From Flavobacteriia bacterium (GTDB lineage Bacteria; Bacteroidota; Bacteroidia; Flavobacteriales; Schleiferiaceae): 48,154 nt of DNA. Both the position numbers and the translations under genes were made by a program. The DNA lies in contig JABXHW010000041.1 in the NCBI GenBank assembly GCA_013373425.1, positions 1 to 48,154 of the forward strand, read 5' to 3'. The notes below the pieces were generated by a model. It was given only the letters and a program-made list of their open reading frames with translations, was not told the DNA's origin and searched no databases. Every line of letters starts with the position of its first letter. Position 1 is the stretch's first letter. Shown here piece after piece: positions 1 through 7,641 of the stretch.

Positions 1-69
1 GCAGGTATTTACATGATTCAGATTGAATCTGGAAATGCACAGAAGACGATGAGAGTCGTGCTTCAGTAG
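1..69 (+). CDS. C-terminal end of a type IX secretion cargo protein (partial)
   Basis: The last 22 codons of a gene that begins outside the window are readable and end at TAG (67-69). The peptide reads GIYMIQIESGNAQKTMRVVL followed by Q. This matches the end of type A Bacteroidota sorting domains: a G-[IV]-Y start of a beta strand, then a Lys/Arg-containing final strand. Family knowledge says such domains direct export by the type IX secretion system (PorSS) and are then cleaved. The functional domain of the protein is not visible. A strong terminator follows 23 bp downstream, so this is the end of its transcript. Confidence 0.75.
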   Translation, partial: AGIYMIQIESGNAQKTMRVVLQ

Positions 70-92
70 GCGTTGAACAACGGATATATGAG

Positions 93-123
93 AGCCGCCC
101 TGGGAAACTGGGGCGGCTTTTTT
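93..123 (+). terminator. Rho-independent terminator after the type IX cargo gene
   Basis: A perfect 8-bp GC-rich stem (93-100 pairs with 111-118, AGCCGCCC/GGGCGGCT) with a 10-nt loop is followed by a run of T up to 123. The sequence after the T run is G-rich (GG at 127, 130, 136, 146 and 149). Confidence 0.85.
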
Positions 124-369
124 GTTGGTGGAAGTGGAGAGAACAGGAGGTTGACTTGACACTAGTTCCCGGGGCCGCCAACCTCCTCCCCAACATTAAG
201 TTACGATATCTCCCACGGCTAGTCGGATGGTAAACGTCTACAATCGGCTAGTTAAGAACAGTTGAAGTTTAAAAATTGCGGGATGAGATTCCTGTCAGTT
301 CGGATAGGATTTCCGAACTTGAGACTGGGCGGGGCTGAGAAGCCCCAAGTCAGAACATCATTCGCTCTC
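124..369. other. Intergenic region before the repeat-flanked lipoprotein gene
   Basis: No convincing gene is seen here. The stretch holds a small inverted repeat (AGGAGGTTG at 146-154, CAACCTCCT at 179-187) and the first copy of a 39-bp direct repeat (308-346). An in-frame ATG at 262 would extend the next ORF upstream, but the extension has no signal peptide and runs through the repeat, so it is not taken as coding. Confidence 0.5.
308..346 (+). repeat. 39-bp direct repeat, copy 1 (contains a GAGA-loop hairpin)
   Basis: Positions 308-346 are identical to 868-906. The last 16 bases form a perfect hairpin: GGGGCT (331-336), GAGA loop, AGCCCC (341-346). GAGA is a GNRA-type tetraloop. The copy ends 23 bp before the start codon of the lipoprotein gene at 370. 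No other copy was seen in this window. Confidence 0.9.
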
Positions 370-867
370 ATGAGAATATTCACCCTTCTATTGGTAGTCA
401 TAGGTCTGCTTGCCAGTTGTGCAAGTATAACCTCGAACCGCCGTGTTGAACTGTCCGAGCCACAGGCATTCATCCTTCGTGGTGTTGACACGTTAGAAGA
501 CGGCAATATGGTGCTCACAGCAGATATGTGTGGCACATCTGTTAAGATTTCTTGCATAACAAGTATTTGCCCATACGAAGAAGCCGATACGGGTAAAGTG
601 TTCTTCGATTATCTCGTTATGGGCTTGATGAACGATTCACTTATTGCGGAGTACGAAAAGGAGTTCGATTTAGAACTGTCCGCTAAACAGAAGAGAGTAT
701 TTCAAGTGCGATATCACTTAGATTCCGTATTGGTGCAGAGTGATTTTGATGATTTTCAGTTTATGTATCGAGTAGATGAAGCACGTTATTCCGGGCTTGT
801 ATTTGACATCGATTGCACGACCTTCATCGTGAAGGATATAGGGTATTGGCCTTTAGACTGTGAATAA
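370..867 (+). CDS. Small lipoprotein of unknown function, flanked by direct repeats
   Basis: The preferred start is ATG 370, giving 165 aa beginning MRIFTLLLVVIGLLASCAS, a textbook lipoprotein signal with lipobox L-A-S-C, so the mature protein should be anchored by Cys in a membrane. An ORF also extends upstream to 262, but that start puts a long non-signal leader in front. The remainder is a soluble acidic domain with several Cys (for example CGTSVKISCITSIC) that could form disulfides in the periplasm. No family is recognised. The gene is bracketed by two identical 39-bp repeats, the second beginning directly after the TAA stop, which suggests a cassette-like acquisition or a duplicated regulatory hairpin. 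Confidence 0.6.
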   Translation: MRIFTLLLVVIGLLASCASITSNRRVELSEPQAFILRGVDTLEDGNMVLTADMCGTSVKISCITSICPYEEADTGKVFFDYLVMGLMNDSLIAEYEKEFDLELSAKQKRVFQVRYHLDSVLVQSDFDDFQFMYRVDEARYSGLVFDIDCTTFIVKDIGYWPLDCE

Positions 868-906
868 GATTTCCGAACTTGAGACTGGGCGGGGCTGAGA
901 AGCCCC
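868..906 (+). repeat. 39-bp direct repeat, copy 2
   Basis: Identical to 308-346. It starts on the base after the TAA stop (865-867) of the lipoprotein gene and includes the same GGGGCT-GAGA-AGCCCC hairpin (891-906). It sits next to the terminator at 910-943. Confidence 0.9.
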
Positions 907-909
907 CAC

Positions 910-943
910 AAAAAAACCGCCCCAATTCACATCGAGGCGGTTT
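910..943 (-). terminator. Terminator of leuS, possibly bidirectional
   Basis: Stem AAACCGCC (914-921) pairs with GGCGGTTT (936-943) around a 14-nt loop. On the minus strand the stem is followed by a run of T (complement of the A-run at 910-916), placed 24 bp after the leuS stop. On the plus strand the 3' side has only a short T-rich tail, so termination of the upstream lipoprotein gene is possible but weaker. Confidence 0.75.
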
Positions 944-966
944 ACTTTATTTCGACACGTAGTTCT

Positions 967-3912
967 CTAGTTCACTACAATATTCACAATCCTTCCTGGA
1001 ACCACAATCACTTTGCGAACTGTCAAGCCTTCAATCCACTTGGCGCTGCGCTCGTCGGCCATTACGGCTTCTTCGATTCCCTTTCGGTCGAGGTCGGCTG
1101 GAACAGCGATGTTAAAGCGCGTCTTGCCGTTGAATTGCACTGGATACTCAATGGAAGATTCCACCAAATAGTCTTTGTTGTGCGTCGGGAATTCCTGGGT
1201 GGTAACGCTTGGCGCATGACCCAATTTCTCCCACAACTCCTCAGCGGTATGTGGAGCAAATGGCGAAAGAAGGATGGTCAAAGGTTCTAAGATGGCTCTC
1301 TTGCTACACTTTTGCTCGGTGAGCTCGTTCACACAAATCATGAAGGCACTCACGGAAGTATTGAAAGAGAAGTTCTCAATATCCTCGTTGATCTTCTTGA
1401 TGCACTTGTGCAAAGATTTCAATTCATCGGCAGTTGGCTCGTCGTTGGAGAGGTTCTCAAACAAACGCGACATCTTGCGCAAGAAGTTCGAAACTCCTGT
1501 TATGCCCTTGGTGTCCCATGGTTTGGCGTGCTCAATCGGACCGAGGAACATTTCGTACATGCGAAGAACGTCGGCGCCGTATTGTTCAACAATCTGGTCA
1601 GGGGTTCTTACATTGTACTTTGATTTGGACATCTTCTCAACTTCTGGAGTTGTTATGAACTCAGAATTTTCAAGAATGAAGTGGCAATTGTCACCTAAGA
1701 GACGAGGGTCTTCAACCTTTGCTCTGTCACTATCAAGAACATGATTTGGACTAACGTATTCAACATTCATATTGAATGGAATAGTCAGAGTCTTACTGCC
1801 TAGACTGAGACTTCCCTTTATTTCAGGGTTCAGTTCTTTTTGGCGATTCGTCTCCTTTTGTAGAATCTCGTTGATAGTATCAAAAATAGGTGTCAAATCA
1901 CCGTCCGACTGTCCGTTGATTATTTCACCCCAACTTTTTGAAACGAATATTTGTATTGCTGAAGGGTCAGGTAGTTGATCTTTATCTCCTCCACCAGGTA
2001 GTTTTGCTATAATCAAGAGCTTCGCAGCTATTTCGCTTTGTCCCTGAATCATACCCTGATTCACCAATTTCTTAAACGGCTCCTGAGTGGTTACAAAACC
2101 ACGGTCGGCCAAGAACTTGTGCCAGAAACGAGCATACAACAAGTGCCCGGTAGCGTGCTCGGAACCGCCTACGTATAAATCAACGTTCTGCCAGTAGGCG
2201 ACTTTTTCTTTGCCAACGAACTCGGTTACATTGCCCGCATCCATGTAGCGCAAGAAATACCACGAGCTACCCGCCCAACCCGGCATGGTGGTCGTTTCCA
2301 AAGGATGTCCCTCCGGAGTGTGCCACTCGTTCGCACGAGCCAATGGAGGCTCGCCGTCTTCCGTTGGCAAGTATTTATCTACTTCGGGAAGTGTAAGCGG
2401 CAACTTGTCTTCCGAAAGGGTCTTCGGAATGCCGTTCTCGTAATACACCGGAATGGGTTCGCCCCAGTAACGCTGTCTTCCGAAGATCGCATCACGCAAG
2501 CGGTAGTTCACCTGACCTGCACCAATGCCTCTATTTTCTATTTCTGAAATCGCCTTTGCGATGGCTTCCTTCACGTCCAATCCGTTCAAGAAGTCGCTGT
2601 TCATCATCTTGCCTTCCTTGGCGTCTACAGCAGCTTCGGCAACATCGCCACCTTCCACTACTTGCACAATTGGCAACTCAAACTTCGAAGCAAAGGCATG
2701 GTCGCGGCTATCGTGACCCGGTACGGCCATAACAGCGCCAGTACCATATCCAGCCAAGACATAATCGCCAATCCAAACGGGTACTTTCTCCCCGCTAAAT
2801 GGATGAACTACATACGCTCCAGTGAATGCACCGGTAACCGTCTTCGTGTCCATCATTCTGTCGCGCTCACTCTTACGCGCTGCTGCTTCTTGATAGGCAG
2901 TAATCTCTTCGCGTTGAGCATCCGTGGTAATCTGATTTACCAACTCGTGCTCTGGAGCCAATACCATGAAGGTCACCCCAAAAATGGTATCAGGGCGAGT
3001 GGTGAATACTTCGATTTGCTCATCGTGTCCGTCGAGCTGGAAGTGAACACTGGCTCCTTTAGATTTACCAATCCAGTTGCGCTGTGTTTCCTTGAGCGCA
3101 TCCGACCAATCAATATCATTTAGGCCTTGAAGCAATCGCTCTGCATAGGCAGAAATACGCATGCTCCACTGCATCATCTTCTTTTGAACTACAGGATATC
3201 CACCGCGTTCCGATACTCCGTCTTTCACTTCGTCGTTGGCGAGAACGGTACCTAAATCTGGACACCAGTTCACCATGCTTTCAGAACGGTAAGCCAAGCG
3301 ATAATTCAACAGGATGTCGCTTTGCTTTTTTTCAGAATAACCCGACCAATCTTCAGCGGTGAAGTCCATCTCCTCTCCACAATGCGTATTGAGCTTCGCG
3401 GTTCCGAAGGCGTTGAAGTGATCCACCAAATCGTCGATGGAACGCGCCTTATCCGCATCCTTGTCGTACCAAGAACTGAAGAGCTGGATGAAAATCCATT
3501 GTGTCCATTTGTAAAAATCTGGATTGCTCGTTCTCACCTCGCGGTTCCAGTCGAAGCTAAACCCAATCTGGTCGAGCTGCTGACGGTAGCGCGTGATGTT
3601 GTTCTCGGTGGTTATCGCGGGATGTTGACCGGTTTGAATGGCGTACTGCTCGGCAGGAAGTCCGAACGAGTCGTATCCCATCGGGTGCAATACGTTGAAT
3701 CCTTTATGGCGCTTGTAACGCGCAAAGATGTCGCTCGCAATATACCCCAGTGGGTGTCCAACGTGCAGGCCAGCCCCCGATGGATACGGGAACATGTCCA
3801 ATACGTAAAACTTGGGCTTGTCGCTGTTTTCCTCAGCGGCATACGTGTTATTCGCAGCCCAATACTGCTGCCATTTCTGGTCTATTTCGCGATGATTCTC
3901 CATTTCGGTCAT
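967..3912 (-). CDS. leuS: Leucyl-tRNA synthetase
   Basis: Charges tRNA-Leu with leucine in the cytoplasm. The class I signature is present as HVGH within PYPSGAGLHVGHPLGY near residue 45, and the KMSKS loop lies near residue 747. The connective editing domain (TTRPDTIFG, GTGAVMAVPGHDSRD) and the C-terminal anticodon-binding domain are present. At 981 aa it is longer than the roughly 920-945 aa usual in Bacteroidota. The excess lies in the insertion before KMSKS (about residues 629-740), whose sequence does not resemble the usual phylum-specific insertion and is AT-richer than the rest. The ABC permease gene ends 53 bp upstream on the same strand, and a promoter-like sequence lies in that gap. 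Confidence 0.97.
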   Translation of the reverse strand: MTEMENHREIDQKWQQYWAANNTYAAEENSDKPKFYVLDMFPYPSGAGLHVGHPLGYIASDIFARYKRHKGFNVLHPMGYDSFGLPAEQYAIQTGQHPAITTENNITRYRQQLDQIGFSFDWNREVRTSNPDFYKWTQWIFIQLFSSWYDKDADKARSIDDLVDHFNAFGTAKLNTHCGEEMDFTAEDWSGYSEKKQSDILLNYRLAYRSESMVNWCPDLGTVLANDEVKDGVSERGGYPVVQKKMMQWSMRISAYAERLLQGLNDIDWSDALKETQRNWIGKSKGASVHFQLDGHDEQIEVFTTRPDTIFGVTFMVLAPEHELVNQITTDAQREEITAYQEAAARKSERDRMMDTKTVTGAFTGAYVVHPFSGEKVPVWIGDYVLAGYGTGAVMAVPGHDSRDHAFASKFELPIVQVVEGGDVAEAAVDAKEGKMMNSDFLNGLDVKEAIAKAISEIENRGIGAGQVNYRLRDAIFGRQRYWGEPIPVYYENGIPKTLSEDKLPLTLPEVDKYLPTEDGEPPLARANEWHTPEGHPLETTTMPGWAGSSWYFLRYMDAGNVTEFVGKEKVAYWQNVDLYVGGSEHATGHLLYARFWHKFLADRGFVTTQEPFKKLVNQGMIQGQSEIAAKLLIIAKLPGGGDKDQLPDPSAIQIFVSKSWGEIINGQSDGDLTPIFDTINEILQKETNRQKELNPEIKGSLSLGSKTLTIPFNMNVEYVSPNHVLDSDRAKVEDPRLLGDNCHFILENSEFITTPEVEKMSKSKYNVRTPDQIVEQYGADVLRMYEMFLGPIEHAKPWDTKGITGVSNFLRKMSRLFENLSNDEPTADELKSLHKCIKKINEDIENFSFNTSVSAFMICVNELTEQKCSKRAILEPLTILLSPFAPHTAEELWEKLGHAPSVTTQEFPTHNKDYLVESSIEYPVQFNGKTRFNIAVPADLDRKGIEEAVMADERSAKWIEGLTVRKVIVVPGRIVNIVVN

Positions 3913-3922
3913 TTACTGACCG

Positions 3923-3953
3923 CGAAAATAGGTCTTTCTTCACGTTTGCTCAA
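3923..3953 (-). promoter_or_regulatory. Putative promoter of leuS
   Basis: On the minus strand, TTG (3951-3953) is followed after 20 nt by TATTTTCG (3923-3930), close to the Bacteroidota TTTG-N19/20-TAnnTTTG pattern. It lies 11 bp upstream of the leuS ATG. The last part of the -7 element deviates (TTCG for TTTG). Confidence 0.4.
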
Positions 3954-3965
3954 GTAGATGCGGCC

Positions 3966-4802
3966 TTATCGCAAGTCGCGTTTCGTTGTGAGCAATGCAT
4001 TGAAATAGAAGATTAAGCCGGTCCAAATCAAAGCGACGTAAACCCGTGTAGCATCCAAGTGCGGTGCCACATACATCATCAAGTACTTTTGGAATGGAAT
4101 GGATGGCACGGCTCTCCATGATGCCTCGAGAGGGAAGAAGTGCGTGTAATTCACCCAATCGTTCTCGTGATGCATGTACAGGAAGAACCCGCCCAAAATA
4201 AGCGGCTCGAAGATGTACATATAGGCCATGAACAGCAGCACCGTCAATCCCACTTTTCGGAACACATTGATGAACAACATGGCTACCGATAGATGGAGGA
4301 ATAAGTGCAAGCTGTACCCGAAAAGGAAATCGATATTGCCCGTGATGGCCGACCAAGACATATCCTGTTCTGTAGTGGCTGCGAGAATCATCCCGAGTAT
4401 AAAGAGAAGCAGTGTACTGATGATAGTGAACCCAACGAGAAGGAGGGTCTTCGACATGAAGTACTCCATTCTACTCATGCCGTCAATCACATTCTGACGG
4501 ATGGTTTTCTCCTCCCATTCTTGCCCCACATTCACAATGACGATGATGCACAAGAAGACCGTGGTCAGTTTGTACACGTAGGCCAAGTTGTGCCAAATGT
4601 CAGAGAAGTGGAAGATGGGAAAGGCTGATGGGGAGATGTTCAGCTCATTTTGCATGAAATCCCCATTCCGTTCTAGGAAGTCCAAGAATTGGTCGACACC
4701 AAGTGGAACGATGAGGAAGGTGAGCAACCAAGCGCCCATCATCCATTTGAAGTATCTCGACCTCGAAACTTTGAGCCATTCGATGTAGAAGAGGCGCATC
4801 AT
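3966..4802 (-). CDS. ABC-2 type transporter permease
   Basis: A 278-aa integral membrane protein with about six hydrophobic segments (for example around residues 20-35, 75-95, 115-140, 150-180, 190-210 and 255-270). This is the layout of ABC-2 permeases that pair with a separate ATPase to export lipids, drugs or peptides. The start codon overlaps the stop of the ATPase gene by 4 bp (ATGA at 4799-4802), so the two should be translated together. The substrate cannot be read from the sequence. leuS follows 53 bp downstream. Confidence 0.85.
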   Translation of the reverse strand: MMRLFYIEWLKVSRSRYFKWMMGAWLLTFLIVPLGVDQFLDFLERNGDFMQNELNISPSAFPIFHFSDIWHNLAYVYKLTTVFLCIIVIVNVGQEWEEKTIRQNVIDGMSRMEYFMSKTLLLVGFTIISTLLLFILGMILAATTEQDMSWSAITGNIDFLFGYSLHLFLHLSVAMLFINVFRKVGLTVLLFMAYMYIFEPLILGGFFLYMHHENDWVNYTHFFPLEASWRAVPSIPFQKYLMMYVAPHLDATRVYVALIWTGLIFYFNALLTTKRDLR

Positions 4803-5689
4803 TGGTTTGTCTTTAAGAGTTCGAGGAACTTCTGTTCCAATGTATTTTGAGATGGCGAAAGCTCGGAAAGGACAATGCCCTTATCCATAAACGCGTTGTT
4901 GAGATCCGATCCAGGGATGGAATTTTCAGGCTTCACGATGAGCACGTTTCCGTCCTTGCTTACTGATTTGAAAATCGACATTTCTTGAGCCGTTTTTTGA
5001 AGGAGGTCGAGATCATTGCTCTTGATTCTCCATCCGCCATCGCCCAGCAAATCGGATTCCACATTGCCCTTGTGAATGCACTTTCCCTTCTTTAAGACCG
5101 CGTAATCGGAACAGACCTTTTGAACTTCATCGAGTAGGTGAGAAGCCAATACAATGGTCTTACCGGTTTGAGCGATTCGAACAATCAAGTCGCGCATATC
5201 GTGGATACCTTCCGGATCTAGGCCGTTCGTCGGTTCATCGAGTATGAGCACGTCAGGATCTGCAACTAGAGCGGAAGCGATGGCAAGTCGCTGCTTCATC
5301 CCAAGTGAATACGCCTTGAAAGGGTCTTTTTTCCGTTCGTGCAACCCAACGAATTCCAGCACTTGATGGATGTCCGATTTCCCCTTGCGCTTAATTTCAG
5401 CGCTGATCTTCAAATTCTGCTCACCGGATAGGTGAGGGTAGAATACGGGGTGTTCGAGGATGGCGCCGATTCTTCTTCGAAGGTGCGGTGAGTTACCCGT
5501 TCCGAACCATTTGAATTGTCCTGCAGACGGACGGATAGCGCCGAGGACCATTCCGAGTGTGGTGGTTTTTCCGCTGCCATTCGGGCCGAGTAGCCCGAAG
5601 ACCGTCCCTTGCGGAATGGATAGGTCGAGTTCATTTACGGCGGTAAGCTTGCCGTACTTTTTAGTGAGCTTTTCGGTTTCAAGTATCAT
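4799..5689 (-). CDS. ABC transporter ATP-binding protein
   Basis: A 296-aa ATPase subunit that drives the adjacent ABC-2 permease. Visible motifs are Walker A GPNGSGKT (residues 35-42), a signature-like YSLGMKQR (127-134) and Walker B VLILDEP (147-153) followed by TNGLDP. The C-terminal ~80 residues form the extra domain typical of ABC-2 exporter ATPases. The first codon overlaps the upstream lipoprotein gene by 4 bp and the last overlaps the permease by 4 bp, giving a three-gene translationally coupled unit. Confidence 0.93.
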   Translation of the reverse strand: MILETEKLTKKYGKLTAVNELDLSIPQGTVFGLLGPNGSGKTTTLGMVLGAIRPSAGQFKWFGTGNSPHLRRRIGAILEHPVFYPHLSGEQNLKISAEIKRKGKSDIHQVLEFVGLHERKKDPFKAYSLGMKQRLAIASALVADPDVLILDEPTNGLDPEGIHDMRDLIVRIAQTGKTIVLASHLLDEVQKVCSDYAVLKKGKCIHKGNVESDLLGDGGWRIKSNDLDLLQKTAQEMSIFKSVSKDGNVLIVKPENSIPGSDLNNAFMDKGIVLSELSPSQNTLEQKFLELLKTNQ

Positions 5690-6216
5690 GGGCGGAAGAA
5701 TGGGATATCGAGATTACCACCGCTCAACATGGCCTGCATCATGAGTTGTGAAACTGTTTTTTGAAGGGAGTCGCCTCGAACTTCATAGACTGAAACTCCA
5801 GGGTTTTGATCGATGGCTACCATCACGTAATTGAGGTTGCCGTTGTCGTTATGTCCAAGCACGCGAATCGTTGAAGAATCTTGTTTGATTGTTGGAAGGA
5901 TAGGAGATAGTCCCAGGCTGTCAATATCGTCGAAGAACTTCATGCACATTGGTTTGTACACGTATTCATCTTCCATTTCCGGCTTGATGGTGAAGATCGC
6001 AAAGTCGTGTACTCTGCTGAGAAGCTTGCCATATCGACCTGATTCGTCGAGAGCAATGCCAGCGTCCACCATGCTCGGTGAGAAATATTGCAGGGAGGCT
6101 CGGTTCATGTCTTTTTTCCATTGCACCGATTGAAGCTCTGGGTAAGAGTCGGAACATGAAATACAAAAGACGATTAGGAACGCTCCGAGAAGCGCTGAGC
6201 TAATTCGATTGTACAT
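5686..6216 (-). CDS. Lipoprotein, DUF4252-like
   Basis: A 176-aa protein with a lipoprotein signal (LLGAFLIVFCISCSD, Cys at about 21). The body resembles DUF4252 proteins of Bacteroidota: an N-terminal region on the fate of a short helix, a central segment about local regulation (SRVHDFAIFTIKPEM), and a C-terminal strand-rich part ending in SLQKTVSQLMMQAMLSGGNL. That assignment is from general resemblance only. It is the first gene of the unit with the ABC-2 exporter (4-bp overlap), so it may assist the exporter at the envelope. Confidence 0.6.
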   Translation of the reverse strand: MYNRISSALLGAFLIVFCISCSDSYPELQSVQWKKDMNRASLQYFSPSMVDAGIALDESGRYGKLLSRVHDFAIFTIKPEMEDEYVYKPMCMKFFDDIDSLGLSPILPTIKQDSSTIRVLGHNDNGNLNYVMVAIDQNPGVSVYEVRGDSLQKTVSQLMMQAMLSGGNLDIPFFRP

Positions 6217-6302
6217 AGGTAGTTGGGTTGTTACAACTAATATCTGAAAAAATCAGTTGTGGCAGAAGGGTGATACCGAAACGCAATGTATATCTTTCTG
6301 GT

Positions 6303-6797
6303 ATGAGTTGGAATGGCAAACAAGAAAAATTGATTCGGAAGCTCAGCAGTCCGTTTCTCTTTCGAATGTACACACGAAAGATGGTTCCGGCAGCCTCACA
6401 CGCCGGGGTACGATTTGTGTCGCTCAACGATACCGAGTGCATCATCAAAATGCCTTACCGACGAAGAAACAAGAACCCATTTAGAAGCATGTACTTTGCG
6501 GTACAGAGCATGGCCGCTGAGATGAGTACGGCATTGCCCGCTATGATTCACTTGGCCGGACACGATGTTTCTATCGCATGGATTGTGCTCGATTTCGAAG
6601 CTTCATTTCCAAAGAAAGCCACTGGGGATGTCACCTTTACCTGCAGTCAGGTGGCTGAGATTAAGGATGTGGTGAATAAGGCCGCCGCATCGGGAAATGC
6701 CGAAACACTCAAGATTGAAACCGTGGGAAGAATGGCGGATGGTACCGAGGTGAGTCGGTTTGTATTCCATTGGTCGTTTAAGCGGAGATCGCGCTAA
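6303..6797 (+). CDS. DUF4442 hotdog-fold protein
   Basis: A 164-aa protein from ATG 6303 (MSWNGKQEKLIRKLSS). The features PYRRRNKNPFRSMYFAVQS and AAEMSTALPAM match DUF4442, a hotdog-fold family related to acyl-CoA thioesterases. The substrate is unknown. A longer reading to 6228 has no family similarity and crosses the intergenic region. A -7-like TATCTTTC (6291-6298) ends only 4 nt before the ATG, so the mRNA may be leaderless. It is divergent from the DUF4252-like gene and convergent with the lipoprotein that ends at 6798. Confidence 0.85.
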   Translation: MSWNGKQEKLIRKLSSPFLFRMYTRKMVPAASHAGVRFVSLNDTECIIKMPYRRRNKNPFRSMYFAVQSMAAEMSTALPAMIHLAGHDVSIAWIVLDFEASFPKKATGDVTFTCSQVAEIKDVVNKAAASGNAETLKIETVGRMADGTEVSRFVFHWSFKRRSR

Positions 6798-7235
6798 TTA
6801 TTCCTTCGTAAAGTAGAGGTGGGTCACACCGCTGATGGAAGTCCTTCCTTTATCATACACATGATGTTGAATGAGGTGAAGGGATGAATCGTTCACTTCT
6901 TTCAGTTCGAATTCCATACTCACATTGCTTTCGGCTAATCGCAATTCGAGTTGAGATTTCTCCAACGTGTATATGGCTTCGAGAAAATATGCGCCGTCCT
7001 CAATAATGTATGTACAAGAAGAATCCGCTCTAAAAACTAAAGTCGACTTTCTGTGACGGTCGACATTAGATGCCAAGCTATTCACGCTAGGAGCTGTTGA
7101 AGATGGCTCAGGTTCATATCGATACTCGGAACCATTCCATGTGCCTTCAATGTTCAGAAGCTTTTCTGGAGATGGAGCGCAAGATGTAAGAATTGCAAGT
7201 CCGAATACTACGAACAGGGAGTAGACGTTGCCCAA
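6798..7235 (-). CDS. Lipocalin-like lipoprotein (TTG start)
   Basis: A 145-aa lipoprotein: signal VYSLFVVFGLAILTSC followed by a small beta-rich domain beginning IEGTWNGSEY, which resembles the lipocalin-like G-x-W start. The only usable start is TTG at 7233-7235, just after the TGA of the upstream lipoprotein gene, which implies coupled translation. It looks like a diverged paralogue of that neighbour: both have a short signal, G-T-W near the N-terminus, a phrase of the type STLxF(K/R)(A/S)D, and a C-terminal strand with Phe-Glu or Tyr-Phe. The ligand is unknown. Confidence 0.7.
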   Translation of the reverse strand: MGNVYSLFVVFGLAILTSCAPSPEKLLNIEGTWNGSEYRYEPEPSSTAPSVNSLASNVDRHRKSTLVFRADSSCTYIIEDGAYFLEAIYTLEKSQLELRLAESNVSMEFELKEVNDSSLHLIQHHVYDKGRTSISGVTHLYFTKE

Positions 7236-7236
7236 A

Positions 7237-7641
7237 TCAATCCAATCTTTCGAAGTAACTGTGCATTACGAATTGTTCACCGTCTTGCCCCGGAATGTCG
7301 ATGATCTGAGTCAGTTTCAAAGTCTTTCCTGTAATCGACCATTCGTATGCCGTTGTGTCGAATGGTGAGAAGATCTTTAATTCAGACCCATTAGCTTGAA
7401 ACGAAGATGTATCCGACATCATCATGCTACTCACTTGAATGATACTGCTATGGTCAGATTTGAATTCCAATGTGGAGTTTTCATGTAGTTCTTGACCACC
7501 TTCCAAAAGCGCAGGATTGATGGTCTCTGATTCTACAACTAGTGTGGTTCCTTTCCAAGTTCCGTATAAGTCGGATTCACTTGGGCTAGAGCATGAAATA
7601 AAGATAGAAGAGGAGAGAAGGAATAGAGCTAAGTTTTTCAT
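7237..7641 (-). CDS. Lipocalin-like lipoprotein
   Basis: A 134-aa lipoprotein: signal LALFLLSSSIFISCSS, then LYGTWKGTTLV and a beta-rich domain (NSTLEFKSDHSS, KTLKLTQII). The G-T-W motif and repeated strand pattern fit small lipocalin-like Bacteroidota lipoproteins. Its ATG overlaps the rlmN stop by 4 bp (7638-7641), and the next lipoprotein starts 1 bp after its stop, so rlmN and the two lipoproteins form one unit. No catalytic residues are apparent. Confidence 0.7.
   Translation of the reverse strand: MKNLALFLLSSSIFISCSSPSESDLYGTWKGTTLVVESETINPALLEGGQELHENSTLEFKSDHSSIIQVSSMMMSDTSSFQANGSELKIFSPFDTTAYEWSITGKTLKLTQIIDIPGQDGEQFVMHSYFERLD

Noticed and set aside
3322-4016. Long plus-strand frames over leuS and the ABC permease
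   Set aside because: They are antisense shadows of well-supported genes and show no domain pattern.
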